A stretch of 64,000 nucleotides of DNA. It comes from MTP4 sp052056915. GTDB lineage: Archaea; Halobacteriota; Methanosarcinia; Methanosarcinales; Methanosarcinaceae. Below are positions 1-9,532 of this stretch, piece by piece. The stretch is from NCBI RefSeq assembly GCF_052056915.1, contig NZ_CP195119.1, forward strand, positions 558,001 to 622,000, written 5' to 3'. A program made the translations under genes and the position numbers. Under the pieces are notes generated by a model, which made no database searches, was not told the DNA's origin, and saw only the letters and a program-made list of their open reading frames with translations. How positions within the stretch are numbered: the stretch's first letter is position 1; each line of letters opens with the position of its first letter.

Positions 1-150
1 AAAAGGTATCATCGTAACAAATAACAGACCATTCATATCTCTATATCGCTACAATAAATCTGTAATTATAACTTTCATAGTTGTCTCAAAATTTAGCTCC
101 ATTATACAACTTGGACAAATAATTCCATCATTTATGACATTGTGATTTAT

Positions 151-726
151 ATGATACTACAAACATTGAATCAATATTCAGGCATATTGGGAGTAATAAT
201 TGGAATAGTCACACTAATAGTTTCTCTATTTAGTTATACTAAGTCAAAAAAAAGAGATGAAAAAAAGAAGAAAAAAATGGCAAAAGAATTTCTGGCTGAA
301 ATAGAAATAATTGAAATAGAAATCAAATTTATTTTGGAAAAATGTAAAGGAGATGGATTTAGGAGACCTAGATTTATGCATGATATAATGTCCCAAAAAT
401 ATGGGAATCCAAAGATTGTCAAATTATATGATGAGAATGGATTATTTATTCGTTTTTCCAAAGAGATTTATGACTATGATGAAAATATTTGTCTAGATAT
501 GTCTAAATTTTATAACAACGTAATCAAGGCTGATGAACATTACCAAAAATATATTCAATTGTACGAATCATATAGTGACCTCTCAGAGGGATACAATAAA
601 AGTATAAGAACAAAACTATACCCAGCAATTCGTGATTGTCAAAAACAATTTATTCATCATTTGAATGAAGCAAACTCTGTTGTTTCAGATTTGAAGATAT
701 TGCTTGATAATGTAAGCAAAAATTGA
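151..726 (+). CDS. small membrane-anchored protein of unknown function
   Basis: No family recognised. The ATG at 151 is preferred over a GTG at 142 because GTGAT just upstream can act as its ribosome binding site. The protein (about 191 residues) has one N-terminal membrane segment (roughly residues 9-30) followed at once by a very basic Lys-rich stretch, then a mostly helical, charged soluble domain rich in Glu, Lys, Tyr and Ile. The basic stretch after the membrane segment suggests that the soluble part faces the cytoplasm. It is AT-rich compared with the lon gene downstream, which may mean recent acquisition. It stands alone; lon converges on it from the right. Function cannot be inferred. 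Confidence 0.6.
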   Translation: MILQTLNQYSGILGVIIGIVTLIVSLFSYTKSKKRDEKKKKKMAKEFLAEIEIIEIEIKFILEKCKGDGFRRPRFMHDIMSQKYGNPKIVKLYDENGLFIRFSKEIYDYDENICLDMSKFYNNVIKADEHYQKYIQLYESYSDLSEGYNKSIRTKLYPAIRDCQKQFIHHLNEANSVVSDLKILLDNVSKN

Positions 727-991
727 AGTATAAGAGCAAGCTTTCTACAACTTCTGAGACCCAAGAGTCTTGATGTGTTTTTTCAACTAATTCATACTTT
801 CCTAATTAAAACGGCATCCGTGCTTCTTTGGGATTACAATTGCAGATTATACATTCGTACCTACTCGGCTTCGACACGTGTTATCTCAATAACATCTGTA
901 AGTGTTCAAAATAATTTGGACAAATTATCAGGATGGAGTATGCCACAGTTCCGTTAACCATAACATTCCCATCCTCTGCACTCTTCAACCT
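727..991. other. intergenic region between convergent genes
   Basis: This is the space between the convergent ends of the small membrane protein and lon. No RNA gene or convincing ORF is seen. Short ORFs running into the lon 3' end are antisense shadows. Confidence 0.4.
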
Positions 992-3409
992 TCAAACATT
1001 CTGCGCAGCAGAAAATCCATTCCCTTCAAACGACAAAACCTGCTTTGGAAGCTCAATATCCAACGCCTCTTTCAGGACCTCGTCGATGGTCTCGACCGGC
1101 ACGAATTCAAGTTCGTTCCTGACATCTTCGGGGACGTCTTCGAGGTCTCTTTCGTTCTCTTTGGGGAGGATGACCTTCTTTATGCCTGCCCTGTGGGCTG
1201 CGAGGACTTTCTCTTTTATGCCGCCGACTGGCATTACGGCGCCGCTCAGGGTGATTTCCCCGGTCATGGCAAGTTTGGGGTCAACGGCTTTGCCGGTGAT
1301 CAGGGAGGTGAGGGCGGTAAAGAGGGTTACTCCTGCTGAAGGGCCGTCTTTCGGGGTTGCACCCGAGGGGACGTGGATGTGGATGTCGCTTGTGGTAAAG
1401 TTAAAGCTGCTTGCGGGGTTTGCAGTGCTTGCGGGGTTTGCAAGCCTGGACCTGACAAGGCTCAAAGAGATCTGGGCAGATTCTTTCATGACGTCCCCGA
1501 GCTGGCCGGTAAGGGTGAGCTTTCCGGTTCCGGGCATGAATGTTCCCTCTATGAAGAGGATGTCCCCTCCGACGGGGGTCCAGGCAAGGCCGGTTACCAC
1601 ACCGGGGATGTTTTCTTTCCTGGCTTCTTCCTTCCGGACCAGCTCTTTTCCGAGGACTTCATTGAGCATATCCGGCTTTACCACATAGGGGAGTTCGGCT
1701 GTCCCTGAGACGATCTTTTCGGAGACGAAGCGTGCGGTCTTTGCAAGCTGCTTTTTAAGCTGCCTGACCCCGGCTTCCCGGGTGTATTTGTCCACGATCG
1801 TTTTCAGGGCTTCGTCTTCGATTTTGAGTTTGTCCGCGTCAAGGCCGTGTTCTTCCAGAGTCTCGGGGAAGAGGTGGTCTCTTGCGATTGCAAACTTCTC
1901 GTTTTTCGTGTAGCCCGAAATCTCGATCAGCTCCATCCTGTCCAGAAGCGGTGCCGGGATGGTTGACAGGGAGTTTGCGGTGGCGATGAACAGGACCTCG
2001 GAAAGGTCATAGGGAACTTCCAGGTAGTGGTCCGAGAAGCTGCTGTTCTGCTCGGGGTCAAGGACTTCGAGAAGGGCACTTGCAGGGTCTCCCGAATAGG
2101 AAGCTGAAAGCTTGTCGATTTCGTCGAGAATGAAGACCGGGTTTTTCGTGCCTGCCTTTCTCATGCCCTGGATAATCCTTCCGGGAAGGGCGCCCACATA
2201 GGTCCTGCGGTGTCCTCTGATCTCGGCTTCGTCCTTGACGCCTCCGAGGCTTGCCCGCACATATTCCCTGCCAAGGGCATCTGCGATGCTCTTTCCAAGG
2301 CTTGTCTTGCCGGTTCCGGGGGGGCCTACGAAGAGGAGGATTGAACCCTGTTTATCCTGTTTGAGTTTCATTACCGCGAGGTGCTGGACTATTCTTTCCT
2401 TGACCTTTTCAAGGCCATTATGGTTGTCCTCAAGCACACGGCGGGCTTCGGCAATATCGATGCTCTTTTTATCTTCGGTTTCCCAGGGAAGGTCGAGCAT
2501 GAGGTCCAGGTAATTTTTGATAACAGGAGCTTCATGGTTGTGGGGGCCTCCGGCTTCGAGTTTCTTATACTCTTCCATTGCCTTCTTTTTAACCTCGGGA
2601 GGCATCTTAGAGCTCCCGATTCTTTCCCCGTATCCGCCTTCCCCCGAAACCGGGTCCTGTCCTTCGTTCAGCTCTTCCTGGATCATCCTGAGCTGTTCCC
2701 GAAGCATCGCTTCGCGGTTTGACTTGTTTACCTTATCGGTAACTTTTTTTGCCATCTCGAGCTGGAGGTTTATGTTCTCTTTCTGCTTTGTCAGGACCCC
2801 GAGGAATGCAGTATACCTTTCCCGGACCGAAACAATTTCCAGAAGGGCCTGCTTTTCTTCAAGCTTTATCGGGATGTACGGCATGATGAAGCCCATTATC
2901 TGGTCAATGGAATCCATCTTAGCAATAGGCCGGGTAAATTGTTCGGAACCCTGAATGCTGCTGATCTCATTAATTTTATTTTTTACATTCGCCATCATTC
3001 CTGCCTGGACATCTTCATTGAGGTCCGGAAGGTCAGGAACAGGTTCGTATGCGGCATAGAAAAGTCCTTCCTTCCGGTAAAAAGAAACGACCTCTACCCT
3101 CTGTATCACCTTGGCAGCAACCAGATACCCGTCATCAGCAGGCTGCACAAATGTTGCCTTGAGCAGGTTTCCTGTTTTGTAAAGATTATCTTCTGACAGT
3201 TCCGAAGCTTTCGTGCCGCTCTTTGCTGTCAGCCCTACAGTATACGCATATTCAGCATTTTTCATCCCGGCAAGCAGGGCTTCTCCGGTGGCGTTGTCAA
3301 CCCGGAGCTTTGTCCGGCTTTCCGGGTAGACCACTACCTCAAGGAGAGGTATTACGAGGTTTTCTCGGCTGTAAGCTGTTTGTTTTGTATCCATTTTCAC
3401 TTGTCCCAT
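992..3409 (-). CDS. lon: ATP-dependent protease Lon, bacterial (LonA) type
   Basis: Soluble AAA+ serine protease that unfolds and degrades misfolded or regulatory proteins. About 805 residues with LonA order: an N-terminal substrate domain (from residue 15, VIPLLEVVVYPES), a coiled middle, the AAA+ module with Walker A GPPGTGKT near residue 366 and Walker B ILDEIDKL, then the protease domain with catalytic Ser in KDGPSAGV (near 689) and the partner Lys in GGIKEKVLAAHRAG (near 735). It lacks the two membrane segments of the usual archaeal LonB, so this is the bacterial-type enzyme, probably an old transfer. Start is ATG at 3409; an in-frame ATG at 3394 behind AAGTG is an alternative. A MarR gene lies 186 bp upstream on the same strand, with a strong palindrome in between. 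Confidence 0.95.
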   Translation of the reverse strand: MGQVKMDTKQTAYSRENLVIPLLEVVVYPESRTKLRVDNATGEALLAGMKNAEYAYTVGLTAKSGTKASELSEDNLYKTGNLLKATFVQPADDGYLVAAKVIQRVEVVSFYRKEGLFYAAYEPVPDLPDLNEDVQAGMMANVKNKINEISSIQGSEQFTRPIAKMDSIDQIMGFIMPYIPIKLEEKQALLEIVSVRERYTAFLGVLTKQKENINLQLEMAKKVTDKVNKSNREAMLREQLRMIQEELNEGQDPVSGEGGYGERIGSSKMPPEVKKKAMEEYKKLEAGGPHNHEAPVIKNYLDLMLDLPWETEDKKSIDIAEARRVLEDNHNGLEKVKERIVQHLAVMKLKQDKQGSILLFVGPPGTGKTSLGKSIADALGREYVRASLGGVKDEAEIRGHRRTYVGALPGRIIQGMRKAGTKNPVFILDEIDKLSASYSGDPASALLEVLDPEQNSSFSDHYLEVPYDLSEVLFIATANSLSTIPAPLLDRMELIEISGYTKNEKFAIARDHLFPETLEEHGLDADKLKIEDEALKTIVDKYTREAGVRQLKKQLAKTARFVSEKIVSGTAELPYVVKPDMLNEVLGKELVRKEEARKENIPGVVTGLAWTPVGGDILFIEGTFMPGTGKLTLTGQLGDVMKESAQISLSLVRSRLANPASTANPASSFNFTTSDIHIHVPSGATPKDGPSAGVTLFTALTSLITGKAVDPKLAMTGEITLSGAVMPVGGIKEKVLAAHRAGIKKVILPKENERDLEDVPEDVRNELEFVPVETIDEVLKEALDIELPKQVLSFEGNGFSAAQNV

Positions 3410-3554
3410 TTGTTTTCTCGGTTTTTTGGTTATTAGCTTAAATTAACACGATTATTGGATCAAATTAAATTGTTATCAGCTTGAACAATCACGGTTTTCG
3501 AGCCAGCTTAACACTGTTAACGGCTCGAATTAACACATGTCTTACTGCATTTAT

Positions 3555-3577
3555 TTAGTTAGAATTTCCCTAACTAA
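3555..3577. promoter_or_regulatory. perfect palindrome between marR and lon (candidate MarR operator)
   Basis: TTAGTTAG, a 7-base spacer, then CTAACTAA: perfect 8-bp inverted arms. It lies between the marR stop codon and the lon start, about 145 bp upstream of lon. A related 8-7-8 arrangement occurs upstream of marR (4061-4083), which fits a binding site for that MarR protein controlling itself and lon. Confidence 0.5.
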
Positions 3578-3595
3578 TTTGCCAGTTAAAAAAAA

Positions 3596-4015
3596 TTATC
3601 TGACCTTTTCAAGAAGCTTAATCAGGGAGTCCATTTCTTTTTCGTCCAGGGAATCTGCCATCTTTTCAATAACCCTGAGCAAAGCCTTCTCTTCGGAACG
3701 GGCTATCTTCCGCCCCTTTTCGGTCAGGCGGATATAATAGATCCTGCCATCATCGGGGGATTTTTCCCTGTAAACACACTGCATTCTGGCAAATTTGTTA
3801 ATCATCTCTGTAATGGTAGGTTTTGAATGGTTGGTGATTTTAGCAAGTTTGCTAAATGTTACATCCCCATGCTCATCAATGACCTTCAAATATCCGATCT
3901 GCTTCATTGTAATTTCCGATAACCCGCATTCAGAGAAGATCTCACAAGAGCATTCGCTTTTGATTTTGATCAGGTTTTCAAAAACTATGTATAAATGCTC
4001 TTTTTTCGCCATCAT
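3596..4015 (-). CDS. MarR family winged-helix regulator (upstream of lon)
   Basis: DNA-binding regulator of 139 residues. The winged helix-turn-helix spans about residues 35-105, with recognition region HSKPTITEMINKFARM and the wing SPDDGRIYYIRLTEKG typical of MarR. Helices at both ends form the dimerisation part. Unusual features are two Cys near the N-terminus (residues 22 and 24, CSCEIF) plus a third at 30, which could sense redox state or a metal; this is inference. Same strand as and upstream of lon, 186 bp apart. Repeats of TTAGTTAG in its own promoter region and a perfect palindrome before lon suggest autoregulation and control of lon. Confidence 0.85.
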   Translation of the reverse strand: MMAKKEHLYIVFENLIKIKSECSCEIFSECGLSEITMKQIGYLKVIDEHGDVTFSKLAKITNHSKPTITEMINKFARMQCVYREKSPDDGRIYYIRLTEKGRKIARSEEKALLRVIEKMADSLDEKEMDSLIKLLEKVR

Positions 4016-4030
4016 ATCTCGATCATTCTG

Positions 4031-4083
4031 TTAGTTAGTATTTTATTAACCGATATTAAGTTAGTTAGCATTACCCTAATTAT
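4031..4083. promoter_or_regulatory. TTAGTTAG repeats upstream of marR
   Basis: TTAGTTAG occurs at 4031-4038 and 4061-4068, exactly 30 bp (about three helical turns) apart. The second is followed after 7 bases by CTAATTAT, a near match to the right arm of the perfect palindrome at 3555-3577. Their place just upstream of the marR start makes them candidate autoregulatory sites. Confidence 0.45.
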
Positions 4084-4267
4084 ATTAATTGATATATATA
4101 GTTTGTGGCTATGCCCGGGATACCGGTCAGCTTACTTACGAATGACAAAACCAACCAATCCCTACTTTTTATCCACTAATTTTCAAAAATATACAAAGCC
4201 TTTTATCCAAATTTCACAGTTATATTTATCCCAGAATCCAATTCCAATAGTGCCCCGGAGAATCCAA

Positions 4268-4777
4268 ATGATTATCAGAAAGGAAACCGAGAAAGATTTT
4301 GACCGGATATACGATCTGGTGAAAGTTGCATTTCAAACTGCAAAAGTTTCCAATGGCAAAGAGCAGGATTTTGCCACTGAGCTTCGCAACAGCGGCAACT
4401 ATATTCCCGAGCTTGCGTTAGTCGCAGTGAAAGACGGCAAGCTAATCGGACATATCATGCTGACAAAGACCTATATCACGACCGCTGATGGTAGATTTGA
4501 AGCCCTTTTGATAGCACCTATTTCCGTCCTGCTGGAATATCGGAACAAAGGAGTCGGCTCCGAACTGATAAACGAAAGTTTCAGGCTGGCAAAAGAGCTT
4601 GGTTATACGGTAGTGGTTCTTGTCGGCGACCCTGCCTATTACCACAGGTTCGGGTTCAGGCCGGCTGTGGATTTTGGCATCAAACATACACCTGAAATTC
4701 CCGATGAAAATGTCATGGCCTGTGAATTGGTTCCAAATGCGTTAAATGGATTTAGCGGGGAAATTGATTTTAGCTGA
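4268..4777 (+). CDS. GNAT family N-acetyltransferase (YhbS-like)
   Basis: Acetyl-CoA dependent acetyltransferase, about 169 residues. The acetyl-CoA binding motif YRNKGVGSELI lies mid-protein, with the GNAT strand VLLEYRNKG before it and VVVLVGDPAYYHRFGF after it, the pattern of COG3153/YhbS proteins. The open frame extends further upstream (to 3995), but that part is AT-rich and low quality. The ATG at 4268, preceded by CGGAGAAT, gives the standard N-terminus MIIRKETEKDFDRI. Substrate unknown. It is divergent from the marR-lon pair and the aldo/keto reductase follows on the same strand. Confidence 0.85.
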   Translation: MIIRKETEKDFDRIYDLVKVAFQTAKVSNGKEQDFATELRNSGNYIPELALVAVKDGKLIGHIMLTKTYITTADGRFEALLIAPISVLLEYRNKGVGSELINESFRLAKELGYTVVVLVGDPAYYHRFGFRPAVDFGIKHTPEIPDENVMACELVPNALNGFSGEIDFS

Positions 4778-4915
4778 AATGGCAAAAGAGTCAGCGAAAT
4801 AATTGATTGTGCTTGAAAAGGCAAAAAAGTAAAAGGCAAAAAAGCAAAAAAACAAAAAACGATTAAATCTGAAAATTAAGGAATAACCCATGAGGAACTA
4901 ACACCGGGGCAAAAA

Positions 4916-6049
4916 ATGTTATACCGCAAATTAGGAAAAACAGGTGAGAAAGCCTCCATTCTTGGCTACGGCTCTATGAGGCTTCCGGTTATCGACGGAG
5001 CGATCGATAATATCGATGAGGAAAAAGCAATCGAACTCCTCCGCTACGCCATCGACCACGGGGTAAATTACGTTGACGCCGCCTACTCCTACCACGGCGG
5101 GAAGGGCGAAATTTTTCTGGGAAAAGCCCTTGCCGACGGCTACCGGGAAAAAGTCCACCTAGCAACCAAACTTTCCTGCAAGCGCGTAAACTGCAAAGAG
5201 GACATGGACCGTTTCTTAAACGAGCAGCTTGAAAAGCTCCAGACGGACTGCATCGACTTCTACCTCCTCCACGCCGTAAAGAAAAGCTACTGGGAAAAGA
5301 TGAAGAAGTTCGGGGTTTTCGAGTTCCTGGAAAGAGCCCGTGCAGCCGGGAAAATCAAATACACAGGTTTTTCCTTCCACGACGACCTGGACGTTTTCAA
5401 GGAAGTCCTGGACGCCTACCCCTGGGACCTCTGCCAGATCCAGTTCAATTACCTGGACGAAGACTTCCAGGCAGGAGTCGAGGGCCTGAAATACGCGGGT
5501 GAAAAGGGCGTTGCCGTGGTCATCATGGAACCCCTGCGCGGCGGAAACCTGGCCTCAAAAGTCCCGGAAGAAGCAAAAAAGGTCTGGGACCGTGCAAAAA
5601 TTAGAAGAAACCCTGCAGAATGGGCTTTTCGCTACCTCTGGAATTATCCCGAAATCAGTGTCGTCCTGAGCGGGATGTCGGAAATAGGGCACCTGAAAGA
5701 AAACCTGAGAATTGTGGATGAAGGGCTACCCAATTCCCTTTCCCCCGAAGAAAAGGACCTTATCGCAGAAGTCAAAGAGATCTACAAAGCCCGGATCAAA
5801 GTCAACTGCACAGGCTGCAAGTACTGCATCCCCTGCCCCCAGGGTGTAAACATCCCGCGAAACCTCGGTTACCTGAATGACGTTTACGTGCTCGGGAACG
5901 TGGAGAATGCCAGGTTCCAGTACGGAGTCCTTCTGGCGCCGGAAGAAAAAGCCGGGAACTGTGTTGAGTGCGGGGAATGTGAGGAGGTCTGTCCGCAGGG
6001 AATCAGTATCAGGGAGATGTTGAAGGAAGTAAGGGATTTGTTCGAGTGA
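4916..6049 (+). CDS. aldo/keto reductase with C-terminal 4Fe-4S domain
   Basis: Oxidoreductase of 377 residues with two parts. Residues 1-285 form an aldo/keto reductase barrel: N-terminus MLYRKLGKTGEK, catalytic Asp/Tyr in YVDAAYSYHGGKGE, Lys in LATKLSCKR and His in FYLLHAVKKS. Residues 295-377 hold two ferredoxin-like Cys clusters, CTGCKYCIPCP and CVECGECEEVCPQG, which would bind iron-sulfur clusters and pass electrons to or from the barrel. This fusion is common in anaerobes and Methanosarcina; the substrate is not known. It stands alone, with a long gene-free stretch behind it. Confidence 0.92.
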   Translation: MLYRKLGKTGEKASILGYGSMRLPVIDGAIDNIDEEKAIELLRYAIDHGVNYVDAAYSYHGGKGEIFLGKALADGYREKVHLATKLSCKRVNCKEDMDRFLNEQLEKLQTDCIDFYLLHAVKKSYWEKMKKFGVFEFLERARAAGKIKYTGFSFHDDLDVFKEVLDAYPWDLCQIQFNYLDEDFQAGVEGLKYAGEKGVAVVIMEPLRGGNLASKVPEEAKKVWDRAKIRRNPAEWAFRYLWNYPEISVVLSGMSEIGHLKENLRIVDEGLPNSLSPEEKDLIAEVKEIYKARIKVNCTGCKYCIPCPQGVNIPRNLGYLNDVYVLGNVENARFQYGVLLAPEEKAGNCVECGECEEVCPQGISIREMLKEVRDLFE

Positions 6050-6794
6050 TTTAGAGTGATTTGGTGGGATTTGGAGCAATTTTTAGAAAATCAGAACCCC
6101 GGATTTTCTGGATGTTTTGGATTTCAAGCTTATAGTGTGTTTTTTAATTTGCTTTTTATCTTTGCCGGGGTTCCCACCTTGTGACCAAACCCCATGCCCA
6201 CTCACGGTTGCGAAGCAACCGGCTTTTCCCTGAATTTAATGAATAAGACATAGAAAGCAAGCCAGAAACCGTATTTTTGTTTTTGAACACATATCAACTC
6301 AACAGCCTAGATATCAACTCAACAGCTCGGTGTTCTTATGCTGAACGTTGATTTCTTCATTCTGGGAAGTAATTATATTTGCATACATCTCTTCTTCCTG
6401 GCAGTTTTTTTGGGCAGGCCTCGCTTACGCTCGGAAAATAACGACGGGAGATACTATTAAGGTCGCTTCGGTAAAGTTCTGTCAGGCAATTAAAGAAGCA
6501 GCCACTGTTAAGTTCAATTATTTTTCACTTCATACCCCTGCACTTTTGTCAAATAGATTAAATCAGATCACACGGAGTTGGTTTTTTCAGAGATTTTTGG
6601 AGTTTAGAAGAGTGCAGAATTCGATACACGGAGCAGAACGAAGGTTGCTCCGGATAAGTTAACTCAAGCGCCCCAAAACAGTAAAAAAATAAAATTTAAG
6701 TTTTAGCACAGGCAGTTGCATAACCAGCATTTTTTTCTGCCTGTTTTTTCGTCCTCACGCTCCTCCTCACCTTATTCTTCTCCTCCCATTTTAC
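6050..6794. other. 745-bp gene-free region with a hairpin
   Basis: No convincing gene. A 104-codon open frame at 6348-6662 has no ribosome binding site and looks accidental. The clearest structure is a perfect hairpin CGGTTGC-GAA-GCAACCG at 6205-6221 followed by GGCTTTTCCC, about 155 bp downstream of the reductase. The same tip (TTGCGAAGCAA) recurs at 46246. Near 6435 the sequence (GGAAAATAACGACGGGA) resembles the second block of the repeat elements at 20.7, 22.8 and 31.6 kb, so this may be a diverged copy of the dispersed element. Confidence 0.4.
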
Positions 6795-9143
6795 TTAAAA
6801 TGCTGGAACTGCTTCAACTGCTGCTGAACTTGCCGTTTTTCTCTTCTCCCGGCGGGTGTCCATCATCACAATCAGGGGCGGAAAGACCACGAAGGTAACG
6901 AAGATTGCCAGGAAAACATCAATAACAGTCACCAGCCCGAAATTGCTCAGAATGGGGAAGGGGGAGAAGATAAGGGCTGAAAATCCGAAGACCGTTGTAG
7001 CTCCGGAAGCTATCAGGGCGGAGCCTGTGGTTGTCACTGCCTGGTTGATGGCTCCCACAGGGTCCAGCCCGTTTTCCTTTTCCTCAAAGTAGCGTTCCAT
7101 CATCAGGATGGAATATTCGGACCCCACGCCAAGGATCAAAGCCCCTAGCACTGCAGTCATTGGCGTATATGCAAGGCCCAGCCCGGACATGACAAGGCCT
7201 GACCAGCCGACGACAATAAACATGGGAATTATGGGGGAAAGCGCCTTTACGGGGTTCCTGTAAACCACAATCAACCCGAGCAGCACGAGCCCTATTCCAA
7301 GCATGGTCATAAAGACTCTCCCGCTCGTAAGGGCACTTATTATGTCAATCATCGCCACACTTTGGCCGGTAATGGTGACAGTAACGTCCGGAGGAGGCTG
7401 CATCCACTGTACATCTTCCTTGACAATGTCTCGCAGCTCTTTAATGCCCGTGATTTCGAGGTTCTCCATAGCCTGCCCTATATCTAGGTCAATCGTAAGC
7501 AGCTGGCTGCCCTGCTTGTATTCTCTGCTCTCTCTTTCCGGGATCTCGCTGTATATTTCACGTATTTCTTCGGAAGTTTCGGGAATGGTGCCGCCGTTTC
7601 TTTCCTTAACGAGGTCTACAATGCTCGTAGCTGCGTAGACATGGCCCCGGGTTGCAACTTCATGCCTGCTGAACTCGTCCATCCACTCCAGGACCTGCGG
7701 GTCACTGTTATCCCTAACTTTAAGAATGATATTCAGGTGGTCCCCCATTCCGGGAATTATATCCTGCATCTGTTTAAAATGTATCAGGGAAGGCATATCC
7801 TGAGGGATGAAGCTATTCGTATCGCTCTGGATCGGGACTGACTGGTCTGCGTAAATCCCCGCAAAACAGGTAAGAAGAGCAATTGCGAGGATGACTCTGG
7901 AATGTTTGATGGTAAAGTCGGCGACCCGGATAAGGACTTTTTCGATTGCTTTTGCTTCCTGAACCTGTGCCCCGGGAGAACTTTCAGGGCCTGGTCCGGT
8001 TATTCCCTCCCCATTTTTCTTTTTGAAAAGCCCAAGAGGATTCCTCTTTGCTATCCAGTCGAAAATGTAAAGGGTTACAAGCCCGAAAAAGATTGCAGAG
8101 ATATAACACATAATTACCCCTATCAGGAGCAGTTTTCCGAAATCCCGAATCATGGGGATGGTGGAAGTAAAAAGAGGGATAAAGCCAAGTGCAGTCATTG
8201 CCAGGGCTATCAGGACCGCAGGGGCTGTGTGCTTAATGGTACGGATAAGAGCCTGCCCGGAGCTAATTCCGGACCGGATTTCCTCTTCCATCCTGTTGTG
8301 GAACTGGATGGCATAGTCAATACCTATCCCTATCAGGACTGGAAAAGCTGCCATGGACACCATTGTCATGGGCACTCCGGCATATCCCATAACCCCAAAT
8401 GTAAAAAAGACCCCCAGAAGCACAACAGGGAGCGGCAGCAGCCCCCACCTGACATGTCTGAAGACCAAGAGAAGCACGACAACCATCAAGAGAGAGGCAA
8501 CTCCAAGCAGGACCCCCATGCTCTGGCTTATCTCGTTGTTAATGTCAAGCCGCAGGGCGGGAGAACCCGTGATAACGAGGCTGTACCCGGGAGGAAAAGA
8601 GGCTTCCTTCAGGGAAGTGTCCAGGACGTTCAGGATGTCTTCTCGCTGCTGGTCCGTGCTACTGCCTGCGATTTTGACCCCTATCATCATGTGGGTCCCG
8701 TCGGGCATGAGAGATTCGAACATTTCCGGCTGGCTCTCAAGCATATCCTGGACTTCCCGGTCCGAATCCGGAATCCTGGCTCGTCCTGAAACTTTATAAT
8801 TGATTTTCTTTATCAGGGTAGCAGGGCTGGTAACCGACAGAACTCCCGGGACGACCAGCATCTGCTGCTCCAGTCTGTCCGCGGCTTTCATCACGGCTGC
8901 AGATGAGACCTCGTTTCCCTCGACCATCACTACAATGTCTTCGGTCTGGAAGTTCTTCTTGAAAAGGTGGTCATAATCTTTATACAGTTGTGTGCCTTTC
9001 GAAACAAAAGTTTCCGTCCCTGAAGCCATCTCGATCATCTGTGCCCCCTGAAAGGACAGAAGGACAAAAAGGAACATGACAGCAATTATAGTCGGACGGT
9101 TACTCTGGATAAAAACTCCTAATTTTTCGAATATGTTTTTTAT
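6795..9143 (-). CDS. RND superfamily (MMPL/HAE3-type) membrane exporter, probable AUA start
   Basis: Proton-driven exporter of about 782 residues with the duplicated RND layout: one membrane segment, a large outside loop, five segments, then a repeat of the same (second half begins near IKHSRVILAIALLTCFAG). The first half carries VLIGIGIDYAIQFHNRMEEE and the second LGALILGVGSEYSILMMERY, the Asp/Glu-bearing fourth-helix motifs of hopanoid/MMPL-like RND proteins. The first ATG (9077) lies inside the first membrane helix. The frame stays open upstream for 22 more residues (IKNIFEKLGVFIQSNRPTII), which complete the usual N-terminus and begin with an ATA at 9141-9143, placed 6 bases after AAGGGGGT. 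I therefore extend the gene to 9143. A MarR gene lies upstream on the same strand, a classic efflux-regulator pair. Confidence 0.85.
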   Translation of the reverse strand: MKNIFEKLGVFIQSNRPTIIAVMFLFVLLSFQGAQMIEMASGTETFVSKGTQLYKDYDHLFKKNFQTEDIVVMVEGNEVSSAAVMKAADRLEQQMLVVPGVLSVTSPATLIKKINYKVSGRARIPDSDREVQDMLESQPEMFESLMPDGTHMMIGVKIAGSSTDQQREDILNVLDTSLKEASFPPGYSLVITGSPALRLDINNEISQSMGVLLGVASLLMVVVLLLVFRHVRWGLLPLPVVLLGVFFTFGVMGYAGVPMTMVSMAAFPVLIGIGIDYAIQFHNRMEEEIRSGISSGQALIRTIKHTAPAVLIALAMTALGFIPLFTSTIPMIRDFGKLLLIGVIMCYISAIFFGLVTLYIFDWIAKRNPLGLFKKKNGEGITGPGPESSPGAQVQEAKAIEKVLIRVADFTIKHSRVILAIALLTCFAGIYADQSVPIQSDTNSFIPQDMPSLIHFKQMQDIIPGMGDHLNIILKVRDNSDPQVLEWMDEFSRHEVATRGHVYAATSIVDLVKERNGGTIPETSEEIREIYSEIPERESREYKQGSQLLTIDLDIGQAMENLEITGIKELRDIVKEDVQWMQPPPDVTVTITGQSVAMIDIISALTSGRVFMTMLGIGLVLLGLIVVYRNPVKALSPIIPMFIVVGWSGLVMSGLGLAYTPMTAVLGALILGVGSEYSILMMERYFEEKENGLDPVGAINQAVTTTGSALIASGATTVFGFSALIFSPFPILSNFGLVTVIDVFLAIFVTFVVFPPLIVMMDTRREKRKTASSAAVEAVPAF

Positions 9144-9260
9144 GGTGGTACCCCCTTGGAGGCATAACAGATATGATTTCTTTCTTTTGATTTTGGGACA
9201 ATCTTCATCTGAAATTTTCAGGTTTTATTCCGGATGCTTAGCAGGTTATTCTGAGTGGTA

Positions 9261-9316
9261 ATCATCAGGTGCTTTTCTGATTCATTATCAGGTGCTTTTC
9301 TAATTCATTATCAGGT
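9261..9316. repeat. short tandem repeat (about 23 bp, 2.4 copies)
   Basis: The unit ATTATCAGGTGCTTTTCTGA plus TTC is repeated with small changes between the marR-like gene and the exporter. It lies in the likely leader or promoter of the exporter. No coding sense is seen. Confidence 0.5.
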
Positions 9317-9532
9317 CCTTTTTGTCAGCAGCTTGGTCCGGAAAAAATACATAGCCACGGCTAATCAAAACCGAAATCCCCATGAAAAATTAATCAAACC
9401 TTTTAGTGCTTGCTCAGATTCCCTGGAGCAGGAAACCCTGTTATAGGAAACCCTGTTACGCAAATGCTTTATCAGTGTTATTTATCAAATCGGGCCGAGA
9501 GCATGAATCCTTCAGGTAGGGATTTTTACCGG

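Noticed and set aside
6348..6662. 104-codon open frame
   Set aside because: No ribosome binding site, low-quality composition, crosses a repeat-like element.
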